Positions 7,026-14,602 of a DNA stretch of 43,424 bases are shown piece by piece; the first letter of the stretch is position 1; every line of letters starts with the position of its first letter. The stretch lies in the NCBI GenBank assembly GCA_039807445.1, contig JBDHRG010000009.1, positions 1-43,424 of the forward strand, given 5' to 3'. A program made the position numbers and the translations under genes. The notes under the pieces are model-generated. The model saw only the letters and a list, made by a program, of their open reading frames with translations. It was not told where the DNA came from and did no database searches. Source of the DNA: JBDHRG01 sp039807445. GTDB lineage: Bacteria > Pseudomonadota > Gammaproteobacteria > Competibacterales > Competibacteraceae.

Positions 7026-9701
7026 TCACGCCGCGCGCTCCCCGATCAGCGCGCGGATCTCCGACACGCACGAGCCGCAGCCGGTGCCGGCCTTCAGCGC
7101 CGCACCGACCGCCTCGACCGTGATCAGCCCGCGGCCACGGATCACATCCAGCAGCGTGTTGACGCCGACGCCGAAGCAAGCGCAGACGATGCGTCCGGTA
7201 TCGGCCTGACCGCGCGTCGGGCGTCCGGCGAGCAGTCCGGCGCGCTCGGCGCCGCTGACCTCGGGCTGGCTGAACAGGCCGCCAAGCCAGGCGCGCGAAG
7301 GCAGCACCGCCCGGGTCGCGACGAAGACACAGGCCTCCAGCCTGCCCTCGCGCAGACAAGCGGCACGAAAGACGCCGGCGGCCGGATCGGCGTACTCGAT
7401 CCATTCGGCTTCGGCGGCACCGAGCAACGCGAAAGCCCAATCGCCCCAGTCCGCTTCGGCTGCCGTCCCGGCCAGCTCGTGGCGCCAGAAGCCATCGCCG
7501 CGTGCGACGACGCGGTATTCGACCGTCCCGGGGAGCGTCAGCGGCTCGCGCGACAGCACGAAGCCCTGCCAGGCCGGACGCCAGGGCTCGACGCGCACCG
7601 GTGTGTGCTTGCTCTCGGGCTGGCCCGACAGCGGGTCGACGGCGGCTTCGACCGCGGCGTTGACGCGCCCCAGACTCGCCTGCGGCGCGCCCCAGTGCAT
7701 CGGCACGAACACGCTGCCGCGGCGCTGGCCTGCGGCCAGCTTCGCACGGACCACGGCTTCGCCATGGCGCGAGACCACGCGCACCAGCGTCTCGTCGACG
7801 ATACCGAACGCGCGGGCATCGTCCGGGTGCAACTCGGCAAAGGGCTCGGGGGCATGTGCCGACAAGCGCGGCGACTGGCCGGTGCGCGTCAGCGTGTGCC
7901 AGTGGTCGCGCACGCGTCCGGTGTTCAGCACCAGCGGATGCTCGGCATCGGGTGTGCGCGCCGGGGCGCGCGCGCCGATCGCGATCAGCCGCCCTCGCCC
8001 GCTCGGGGTGAAGAAGCCGCCGGCGGCGAAGAAGCGCTCGATCGGCGCACCGGCCCTGGGCTGCGGCCAGCGCAGCGGCGCCAGCGTCTCGTACTCGGCA
8101 TCCGCAAGCTCCGCCAGTGCCGAGATGTCGAAGTCACGCGGAGCACCTTCGGTAACCGAGCCGTAGGCGGTATTCTCGAAGCCCGACAGCGCGGCGTGCT
8201 CGCGGAACACCTCGGCGGGCGTGCGGTAGGGAAACGCTGCATCAAAGCCGAGTCGGTGACCGACTTCGGCGAAGATCCACCAGTCGGCCCGCGCCTCGCC
8301 CGGGGGCGGCAGGAAGGCGCGTTGGCGCGAGATGCACCGCTCGGAATTGCTCACCGTGCCGTCCTTCTCGCCCCAGGTCAGCGCCGGCAGGCGGATATGC
8401 GCGAGGCGCACCGTGTCGGTGTCAGCGACCGCATCCGAGACGATCACCAGCGGACAGGCGGCGAGCGCGGCGTGCACCGCCTCGGCTTCGGCCAGGCTCA
8501 CGGCCGGATTGGTGCCGGCGATCCAGATCGCTTTCACCTTGCCATCGGCGAGTGCGCGGAACAGGTCCACGGCTTTGAGGCCCGGCGTGCGAGCGATATT
8601 CGGTGCGTTCCAGAAACGCTGCACGCGTTCGACGTGTCCGGGCTCGAAGTCCATGTGCGCCGCGAGCTGGTTGGCCAGTCCGCCGACCTCGCGCCCGCCC
8701 ATCGCATTGGGCTGGCCGGTGACCGAAAACGGCCCTGCGCCCGGCCTGCCGATGCGTCCGCTGGCGAGATGGCAGTTCAGGATCGCGTTGACCTTGTCGC
8801 TGCCGTGCGCCGACTGGTTCACGCCCTGCGAATAGACGGTGACGACCTTGTCGGTGCGCGCGAAGCGCGCGTAGAAATCGGCAACCGCCTCCTCGTCCAG
8901 GCCGCAGCGGCGCGCGACCGCCGGGATCGAGCCGGCATGGCTGCGTGCAGCTTTCAGCGCCGCCCAGTAGCCCTCAGTGTGCGCCTCGAGGAAGTCCGGA
9001 TCGAGGCGGTCGTGTTGGTGCAGGTAGGCGAGCAGCCCGTCGAACAGCGCCGTATCCGAACCCGGCGCCAGCGGCAGGTGCAGTTCGGCCTCGTCGCAGC
9101 TCGCGGTGCGGCGCGGATCGATCACGACCAGCGCCGGGCGCCCTGCCCTCGCCCGCCGCGCCGCCAGCACGCGCTGGTACAGCACCGGGTGGCACCAGGC
9201 CAGGTTCGAGCCGACCAGCACCACCAGATCGGCCTGCTCGAGATCTTCGTAGCTGCCGGGCACCGTGTCGGAACCGAAGGCGCGCTTGTGCCCGACGACC
9301 GAGGACGACATGCACAGCCGCGAATTGGTGTCGATGTTGGCGCTGCCGATGAAGCCCTTCATCAACTTGTTGGCGACGTAGTAATCCTCGGTCAGCAACT
9401 GGCCCGAGACGTAGAACGCCACCGCATCCGGTCCGTGCTCGGCGACGGTGCGCCGCAACCCCTCGGCAACCGCATCGAGTGCGGTGTTCCAGTCGGTTCG
9501 GGCGCCGGCGACTTCGGGGTGCAGCAGTCGCCCGGCCAGCCCCAGCGTCTCGCCGAGCGCAGCGCCCTTCGAGCACAAGCGTCCGAAGTTGGCGGGATGT
9601 TCCGTATCGCCGGCGAGCGCCACGCGTCCTTGCGCGTCGCGCCCGGCGGTGAGTCCGCACCCGACCCCGCAGTACGGACAGGTGGTGCGGAGGGTGTTCA
9701 C
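7026..9701 (-). CDS. nasA: Assimilatory nitrate reductase catalytic subunit
   Basis: An 891-residue molybdopterin oxidoreductase of the cytoplasmic NasA type. The N-terminal 4Fe-4S ligands are Cys8, Cys11, Cys15 and Cys43 (TCPYCGVGC, RLCSKG). Typical nitrate reductase stretches follow (NIDTNSRLCMSS, TGQPNAMGGREVGG, WGEKDGTVSNSERCISRQR). The C-terminus adds a BFD-like 2Fe-2S domain (VCACFGVG then TGCGSC), as in Klebsiella NasA. The GTG start overlaps the nirD stop (GTGA) and has GAGGAG upstream. It reduces nitrate to nitrite, which NirBD takes to ammonium. No separate NasC-type electron-transfer subunit is in the window. Confidence 0.95.
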   Translation of the reverse strand: MNTLRTTCPYCGVGCGLTAGRDAQGRVALAGDTEHPANFGRLCSKGAALGETLGLAGRLLHPEVAGARTDWNTALDAVAEGLRRTVAEHGPDAVAFYVSGQLLTEDYYVANKLMKGFIGSANIDTNSRLCMSSSVVGHKRAFGSDTVPGSYEDLEQADLVVLVGSNLAWCHPVLYQRVLAARRARAGRPALVVIDPRRTASCDEAELHLPLAPGSDTALFDGLLAYLHQHDRLDPDFLEAHTEGYWAALKAARSHAGSIPAVARRCGLDEEAVADFYARFARTDKVVTVYSQGVNQSAHGSDKVNAILNCHLASGRIGRPGAGPFSVTGQPNAMGGREVGGLANQLAAHMDFEPGHVERVQRFWNAPNIARTPGLKAVDLFRALADGKVKAIWIAGTNPAVSLAEAEAVHAALAACPLVIVSDAVADTDTVRLAHIRLPALTWGEKDGTVSNSERCISRQRAFLPPPGEARADWWIFAEVGHRLGFDAAFPYRTPAEVFREHAALSGFENTAYGSVTEGAPRDFDISALAELADAEYETLAPLRWPQPRAGAPIERFFAAGGFFTPSGRGRLIAIGARAPARTPDAEHPLVLNTGRVRDHWHTLTRTGQSPRLSAHAPEPFAELHPDDARAFGIVDETLVRVVSRHGEAVVRAKLAAGQRRGSVFVPMHWGAPQASLGRVNAAVEAAVDPLSGQPESKHTPVRVEPWRPAWQGFVLSREPLTLPGTVEYRVVARGDGFWRHELAGTAAEADWGDWAFALLGAAEAEWIEYADPAAGVFRAACLREGRLEACVFVATRAVLPSRAWLGGLFSQPEVSGAERAGLLAGRPTRGQADTGRIVCACFGVGVNTLLDVIRGRGLITVEAVGAALKAGTGCGSCVSEIRALIGERAA

Positions 9702-10087
9702 GGCAGTAGCTCCTCTTCGAGGCTTTCGATGCCGGCGACGCCGGTGATGCCGTGCAGGGCGCCGTGCAGGGCCAGGAAGACCTTGCCTCCGTCGACGCGC
9801 ACCGGGAAGCGCGCCGCACAGCCCTCGTCGGGCGCGACGGCGGTGCCGGTGTCGAGCTCGAACACCCAGCTGTGCAGCGGACACGTCACGCGGTGCCCGT
9901 GTACCAGGCCCTGCGACAGCGGCCCGCCCTTGTGCGGGCAGCGGTCACGCAGCGCGAACACGTGGTCGTCGGCGGCGCGGAATACCGCGATGTCGCCCTG
10001 CGGGGCTTTGACGACCCGCGCCCCCAGGCGCGGGATGTCTTCGAGGCGACCGATCTCGACCCAGATGGGCGAAGTGGTGTTGCTCAT
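9698..10087 (-). CDS. nirD: Assimilatory nitrite reductase small subunit
   Basis: A 129-residue Rieske-type protein. The Rieske ligands are all present: Cys50 and His52 (CPHKGGPLSQG), Cys69 and His72 (CPLHSW). Many enterobacterial NirD proteins lack these ligands, so this NirD probably holds a real 2Fe-2S cluster. It lies 11 bases after nirB and overlaps the nasA start by four bases, making nirB-nirD-nasA one tightly coupled operon. Confidence 0.93.
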   Translation of the reverse strand: MSNTTSPIWVEIGRLEDIPRLGARVVKAPQGDIAVFRAADDHVFALRDRCPHKGGPLSQGLVHGHRVTCPLHSWVFELDTGTAVAPDEGCAARFPVRVDGGKVFLALHGALHGITGVAGIESLEEELLP

Positions 10088-10098
10088 GGCGGCGCTCC

Positions 10099-12603
10099 TC
10101 AAACGGTGAGGTGTGGGGCGTGAGGGGCGAGGCGCGGCAGGGGCCGAGACACCTTTCCCCTTCCCGCTTGCTCTTCGCACACGGTCAGCGGCGCGAATTC
10201 GTGCGCGTCGACACCACCGCTGGCGCGCTCGGCCCAGGGATCGACCTGCGCGTGACGCTGCGACTCGAGGAAGCGCGCGTGCAGTGCCTTGCGCCCCTCT
10301 TCGTCTTCGACGACGCGGCGCTTGACGTAGGCCAGGCCGACGCGCTCGATCCACGGCGCGGTGCGCTCGAGGTAGCGTCCCTCTTCGCGGTAGAGCTGCA
10401 TGAAGGCGCCGCAGTACTCGATGACCTCGGCTTCGGCTGTCACCTTGCAGAGGAGGTCGGTGGCGCGGATCTTGATACCGCCGTTGCCGCCGACGTGGAT
10501 CTCGTAGCCCGAGTCGACGCAGACCACGCCGAAGTCCTTGATCGTCGCTTCGGCGCAATTGCGCGGGCAGCCCGAGACCGCCATCTTGAACTTGTGCGGC
10601 GTCCACGAGCCCCAGCTGAACTGCTCGAGCTTGACGCCGAGCCCGGTCGAGTCCTGCGTGCCGAAGCGGCACCACTCCGAGCCGACGCAGGTCTTCACGG
10701 TGCGCAGCGACTTGCCGTAGGCGTGCCCCGACACCATGCCGGCAGCGTTCAGATCGGCCCACACGGCCGGCAGGTCTTCCTTCCTGACGCCGAGCAGGTC
10801 GATGCGCTGGCCGCCGGTGACCTTGACGGTCGGAATGGCATACCGGTCGGCAACATCGGCGATCGCGCGCAGCTCCTTCGGGTTGGTCAGCCCGCCCCAC
10901 ATGCGCGGCACCACCGAGTAGGTACCGTCCTTCTGGATGTTGGCGTGCACGCGTTCGTTGATCAGCCGCGAGCGCGGGTCGTCCGCGGCCTCGTCGGGCC
11001 AGGTCGAGATCAGGTAGTAATTCAGCGCCGGGCGGCAGCTGTGGCAGCCGTCGGGCGTCTTCCACTCGAGGAAGTCGAACACTTGCCGCAGCGAGGTCAG
11101 GTGCTGATCGCGGATGACCTTGCGCACCGCGTCGTGCGAGTGCTCGGTGCACTTGCAGACCGGCTTCTCCTTCGGCGTCTTGTCGAAGTTGCCAACGGTC
11201 GCGGCGAGGATCTGCTCGACCAGCCCGGTGCACGAGCCGCACGAAGCCGAAGCCTTGGTGTGCGTGCGCACCTCGTCGAGCGTGAACAGCTTCTTGTCGG
11301 TGATCGCCTTGACGATCGCGCCCTTGCAGATGCCGTTGCAGCCGCAGACTTCGGCCTCGTCGGCCATCGCCATCACGTTGTTGCCGCCATGGCCCGCGTC
11401 ACCGAGGTGCGCCTGGCCGAACAGGATGGCGTCGCGGAAGGCGCTGACGTCGGTGCTTTCGCGCAACAGCTGGAAGTACCAGGCGCCGTCGGTGGTGTCG
11501 CCGTACATCACCGCACCCCGCACGCGGTTGTCCTTGACCACCAGCTTCTTGTAGACGCCGCGGCCGCGGTCGCGCAGCACGATCTCTTCGCAGCCCTCGC
11601 CGCCGTTGAAGTCGCCGGCCGAGAACACGTCGATGCCGGTGACCTTGAGCTTGGTCGAGGTCACTGAGCCGAGGTAGCGGGCGATGCCGTGGTGCGCGAG
11701 GTGATTGGCGCAGACCCTGGCCTGCTCCCACAGCGGCGCCACCAGGCCATAGGTCTGGCCACGATGCTGGACGCACTCGCCGACCGCATAGATGCGCGGA
11801 TCGTAGGTCTGCATTGTGTCGTTGACGACGATGCCGCGCTCGCAGTGCAGCCCGGCCTTCTTCGCCAGCGCGAGGTTCGGGCGGATGCCGACCGCCATCA
11901 CCACCAGATCGGCCGGCAGCTCGATGCCGTCCTTGAACCTGACGCGCTCGACGCGCGTGTCGCCGAGGATCGCCTCGGTCTGCGCCCCCATCATGAAGCG
12001 CAGGCCGCGCTCCTCGAGGCTGGCGCGCAGCATCGTGGCGGCGACCGGGTCGAGCTGGCGCTCCATCAGCACGTCGAGCAGGTGCACGACGGTCACGTCC
12101 ATGCCGTGCTTGGCCAGGCCGCTCGCCGCCTCGAGCCCGAGCAGACCGCCGCCGATCACCACCGCGTGCCGGCCGCTGTGCGCCGCGGCGAGCATGGTGT
12201 CGACATCCTTGATGTCGCGGAAACCGATCACGCCCTCGAGTTCGTTGCCGGACACCGGCAGCATGAACGGGTTCGAGCCGGTCGCGAGCAGCAGCCGGTC
12301 GTATTCAGCCCGGGTGCCGTCGGCGGCGATCACTTCGCGCCGCGCGCGCCTGATCTCGACGATCTCCTTGCCGACATGCAGCGTGATGCCGCGCTCGGTA
12401 TACCAGTGCGGATCGTTGATCATGATCTGTTCAACGGTTTTTTCTCCTGCCAGCACCGGCGACAGCATGATGCGGTTGTAATTGCCGTGCGGCTCGGCGC
12501 CGAATACGGTGATTTCATACCGCTCCGGATTCAGCGCCAGTAATTCCTCGACGGTACGCATGCCGGCCATGCCATTGCCGATCAGGACCAGTTTCTCTTT
12601 CAC
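10099..12603 (-). CDS. nirB: Assimilatory NAD(P)H nitrite reductase large subunit
   Basis: An 834-residue NirB. Domains in order: FAD/NAD(P)-binding reductase (KLVLIGNGMAGMRTVEEL at the N-terminus, second dinucleotide site AVVIGGGLLGLEAASGL), BFD-like 2Fe-2S segments (CGCNGICKG, SCGSCTG, VCKCTEHSHD), then ferredoxin-like and sirohaem/4Fe-4S domains with CVGSEWC and CPRNC. It carries out the six-electron reduction of nitrite to ammonium. The GTG start was chosen for its GGAGGAA site and the family start KEKLVLIGNG. The last 28 or so residues after DAHEFAPL are Pro/His-rich and encoded by repeat-like DNA; they look like an added tail rather than part of the enzyme. Confidence 0.96.
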   Translation of the reverse strand: MKEKLVLIGNGMAGMRTVEELLALNPERYEITVFGAEPHGNYNRIMLSPVLAGEKTVEQIMINDPHWYTERGITLHVGKEIVEIRRARREVIAADGTRAEYDRLLLATGSNPFMLPVSGNELEGVIGFRDIKDVDTMLAAAHSGRHAVVIGGGLLGLEAASGLAKHGMDVTVVHLLDVLMERQLDPVAATMLRASLEERGLRFMMGAQTEAILGDTRVERVRFKDGIELPADLVVMAVGIRPNLALAKKAGLHCERGIVVNDTMQTYDPRIYAVGECVQHRGQTYGLVAPLWEQARVCANHLAHHGIARYLGSVTSTKLKVTGIDVFSAGDFNGGEGCEEIVLRDRGRGVYKKLVVKDNRVRGAVMYGDTTDGAWYFQLLRESTDVSAFRDAILFGQAHLGDAGHGGNNVMAMADEAEVCGCNGICKGAIVKAITDKKLFTLDEVRTHTKASASCGSCTGLVEQILAATVGNFDKTPKEKPVCKCTEHSHDAVRKVIRDQHLTSLRQVFDFLEWKTPDGCHSCRPALNYYLISTWPDEAADDPRSRLINERVHANIQKDGTYSVVPRMWGGLTNPKELRAIADVADRYAIPTVKVTGGQRIDLLGVRKEDLPAVWADLNAAGMVSGHAYGKSLRTVKTCVGSEWCRFGTQDSTGLGVKLEQFSWGSWTPHKFKMAVSGCPRNCAEATIKDFGVVCVDSGYEIHVGGNGGIKIRATDLLCKVTAEAEVIEYCGAFMQLYREEGRYLERTAPWIERVGLAYVKRRVVEDEEGRKALHARFLESQRHAQVDPWAERASGGVDAHEFAPLTVCEEQAGRGKVSRPLPRLAPHAPHLTV

Positions 12604-12648
12604 GGCGGTTCCTCCAGTGCGTTCATCTTCACGTTTGTCCGGACACGA

Positions 12649-12664
12649 AGCAGGAACCATGCCA
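12649..12664 (-). promoter_or_regulatory. Sigma-54 promoter for nirB-nirD-nasA
   Basis: On the minus strand the sequence TGGCATGGTTCCTGCT has GG and GC separated by exactly 10 bases, and fits the -24/-12 consensus TGGCAC-N5-TTGCT except at two positions. The predicted start near 12638 gives a leader of about 35 bases to the nirB GTG. Dependence on RpoN and an enhancer-binding protein is inferred. Confidence 0.72.
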
Positions 12665-12884
12665 GTGGACCGTGAACACTGCCAACCGGCATCAGGACGT
12701 CATACATTATTCGTTTAATTCAACTACTTGAACGACAAGATCGATCGTCTTCCGGGCTCGGACTAACTTCCTGTTCGTAGGTAGAATTATCTTTATACCA
12801 CTTTAGTAATATATAAATATATTTCTTTAGAATTATTTTGCCACCCCATCTTCTCAATTCCTGCCCCATTTGCTTGCATGTCGA

Positions 12885-12921
12885 GCACCATTTTTGTGCA
12901 AGCGCACATTCCACTGCGCTT
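12885..12921. promoter_or_regulatory. NtrC-type enhancer, tandem palindromes
   Basis: GCAC-CATTTTT-GTGC at 12885-12899 matches the NtrC half-site arrangement GCAC-N7-GTGC. Directly beside it is a perfect inverted repeat, AAGCGCA (12900-12906) and TGCGCTT (12915-12921), which could be a second, weaker site. The pair lies about 90 bp before the transporter sigma-54 promoter, a normal enhancer distance, and about 225 bp from the nirB promoter. An AT-rich run at 12777-12840 could help bending. The rest of the 437-bp gap holds no credible gene. Confidence 0.65.
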
Positions 12922-12985
12922 TGCGCTCGATCGAACCCGAGCATCCAGCCATGATTTGTCCCGGACCGAATCGATGATCGGTCGA

Positions 12986-13001
12986 TGGCCCGACTCTTGC
13001 T
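12986..13001 (+). promoter_or_regulatory. Sigma-54 promoter for the nitrate transporter gene
   Basis: TGGCCCGACTCTTGCT has GG (12987-12988) and GC (12999-13000) exactly 10 bases apart and differs from TGGCAC-N5-TTGCT at one conserved base. The start would be near 13012, about 30 bases before the ATG. Confidence 0.78.
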
Positions 13002-13040
13002 TGGCTGCTGATCGGATTCCAAGCCCAGGGGTTTCGCCTC

Positions 13041-14504
13041 ATGTCTTCGCCGATGAACATCGATCTGCTGTCCTTCAAGGGCAATGTCCGCATCCTGCAC
13101 CTGAGCTGGATCGCGTTCTTCATCAGCTTCGTGGTCTGGTTCAACCACGCCCCGCTGCTCGCGGCGATCCGCGACACCTTCCAGCTCTCGGATGCGCAGG
13201 TGAAGGCGCTGCTGACGCTGAACGTCGCGCTGACGATCCCGGTGCGGATCCTGGTCGGCATGCTGGTCGACAAGTTCGGACCGCGGATCATGTATGCGAC
13301 GCTGCTGGCGGTGTGCGGTGCGCTGTGCTTCTTCTTCGCCTTCGCCGATTCGTTCGAGATGCTGGCGATGGGGCGCCTGCTGCTCGGCTGCGTCGGCGCG
13401 AGCTTCGTGATCGGCATACGCCTGATCTCGGAATGGTTTCCGGCGAAGCAGGTGGGGCTGGCCGAGGGCATCTACGGCGGCTGGGGCAACTTCGGCTCGG
13501 CGGCGGCTTCGCTGAGCCTGCCGCTGGTCGCGCTGGCCTTCGGTGGCCCTGATGCCTGGCGCTGGGCGGTCGCGACGACCGGCGTGATCGCGCTGGTCTA
13601 CGCGGTGGTGTTCTACCGGCTCGCTTCCGATACGCCCAAGGGCTCCACCTACTTCAAGCCGAAGAAGCTCGGTGCGATGGAAGTCACCAGCCGCGGCGAC
13701 CTCGCGCTGTACGTGGCGATGCAGTTGCCGATGACGGCCGCGCTCGTGGCGCTGACCTGGAAGCTGAACCAGCTCGATATCATCGGTGCCGGCACCGCAG
13801 CGCTGGTGTATGCCGGCATCGGGCTGTTGTTTGCGTACAACGTCGCGCAGTGCCTGTACGTCAACCGCGAGGTGCTGACGGGCCACGCGGTAGCGGAGAT
13901 CCACCGCTACGGGTTCAAGCAGGTCGCGATCCTGTCGCTGGTCTATGCGGTCGCTTTCGGTTCCGAGATCGCCGTGGTATCGATGTTGCCGCTGTACTTC
14001 AAGGATCTGTACGGCCTGTCGCTTGTCCAGGCGGGACTGGTCGGCTCGAGCTTCGCGATCATGAACCTGTTCGCGCGCCCGGCCGGCGGGCTGATTTCCG
14101 ACCGCATCGGCCGCAAACGCACGATGAGCCTGGTGATGGTCGGCATCGCGCTCGGCTACTTCGCGATGAGCTTCATGGGCGATTGGCCGCTGTGGGCCGC
14201 GGTTGCGGTGACGGTGCTGTGCTCGTTCTTCGTGCAGGCCGGCTGCGGCGCGGTGTACGGCATCGTGCCGCTGATCAAGCGCCGCCTGACCGGCCAGATC
14301 GCGGGGCTGTCGGGGGCTTACGGCAACGTCGGCAGCGTCGCCTACCTGACGGTGCTGTCCTTCGTCTCGCCTTCGGTATTCTTTCTCGTGATCGCTGCCT
14401 CGGCGCTGGTGGTGCTGGCGATCGTGCAGTGGCTCGACGAGCCCAGGGGCCAGATCGCCGAAGTGATGCCCGACGGCAGCGTGCAGCTGATCGATGTAGC
14501 GTAA
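13041..14504 (+). CDS. Nitrate/nitrite MFS transporter (NNP family)
   Basis: A 487-residue, 12-helix MFS protein of the NarK/NasA nitrate-nitrite porter family. Both nitrate-signature regions are visible: GIYGGWGNFGSAAASL in helix 5 and GAYGNVGSVAYL in helix 11. Conserved arginines for anion binding occur in PVRILVGMLVDKFG and FARPAGGLISDRIGRK. It is divergent from nirB-nirD-nasA and shares their nitrogen-control region, so assimilatory nitrate uptake is the likely job. The kinase/phosphatase gene follows on the same strand. The start at 13041 has an AGGGG about 10 bases upstream; an in-frame ATG at 13053 is an alternative. Confidence 0.93.
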   Translation: MSSPMNIDLLSFKGNVRILHLSWIAFFISFVVWFNHAPLLAAIRDTFQLSDAQVKALLTLNVALTIPVRILVGMLVDKFGPRIMYATLLAVCGALCFFFAFADSFEMLAMGRLLLGCVGASFVIGIRLISEWFPAKQVGLAEGIYGGWGNFGSAAASLSLPLVALAFGGPDAWRWAVATTGVIALVYAVVFYRLASDTPKGSTYFKPKKLGAMEVTSRGDLALYVAMQLPMTAALVALTWKLNQLDIIGAGTAALVYAGIGLLFAYNVAQCLYVNREVLTGHAVAEIHRYGFKQVAILSLVYAVAFGSEIAVVSMLPLYFKDLYGLSLVQAGLVGSSFAIMNLFARPAGGLISDRIGRKRTMSLVMVGIALGYFAMSFMGDWPLWAAVAVTVLCSFFVQAGCGAVYGIVPLIKRRLTGQIAGLSGAYGNVGSVAYLTVLSFVSPSVFFLVIAASALVVLAIVQWLDEPRGQIAEVMPDGSVQLIDVA

Positions 14505-14515
14505 TCCGTGTGGGG

Positions 14516-14536
14516 GCGTGAAGCGTGAAGCGTGAG
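14516..14536 (+). repeat. Tandem heptamer repeat
   Basis: Three direct copies of GCGTGA(A/G) in register, followed by GTGA. Heptads of the opposite sense (TCACGCC, TCACTCC) lie at 14582-14595, so the 98-bp gap between the transporter and kinase genes can fold back. A related array encodes the odd C-terminus of NirB at 10099-10130. Confidence 0.6.
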
Positions 14537-14602
14537 GTGACAGGATCGAAGGGGAACGTGCCGGGCGAGATGCCTTACCCATCACGCCTCACTCCTCGCT
14601 CG

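Noticed and set aside
6897..10109. 1070-residue plus-strand ORF antisense to nasA/nirD
   Set aside because: No domain sense; mirrors the codon pattern of real minus-strand genes.
14516..14600. Possible CRISPR-like array from tandem heptads
   Set aside because: Units are seven bases with no spacers and no cas genes nearby.
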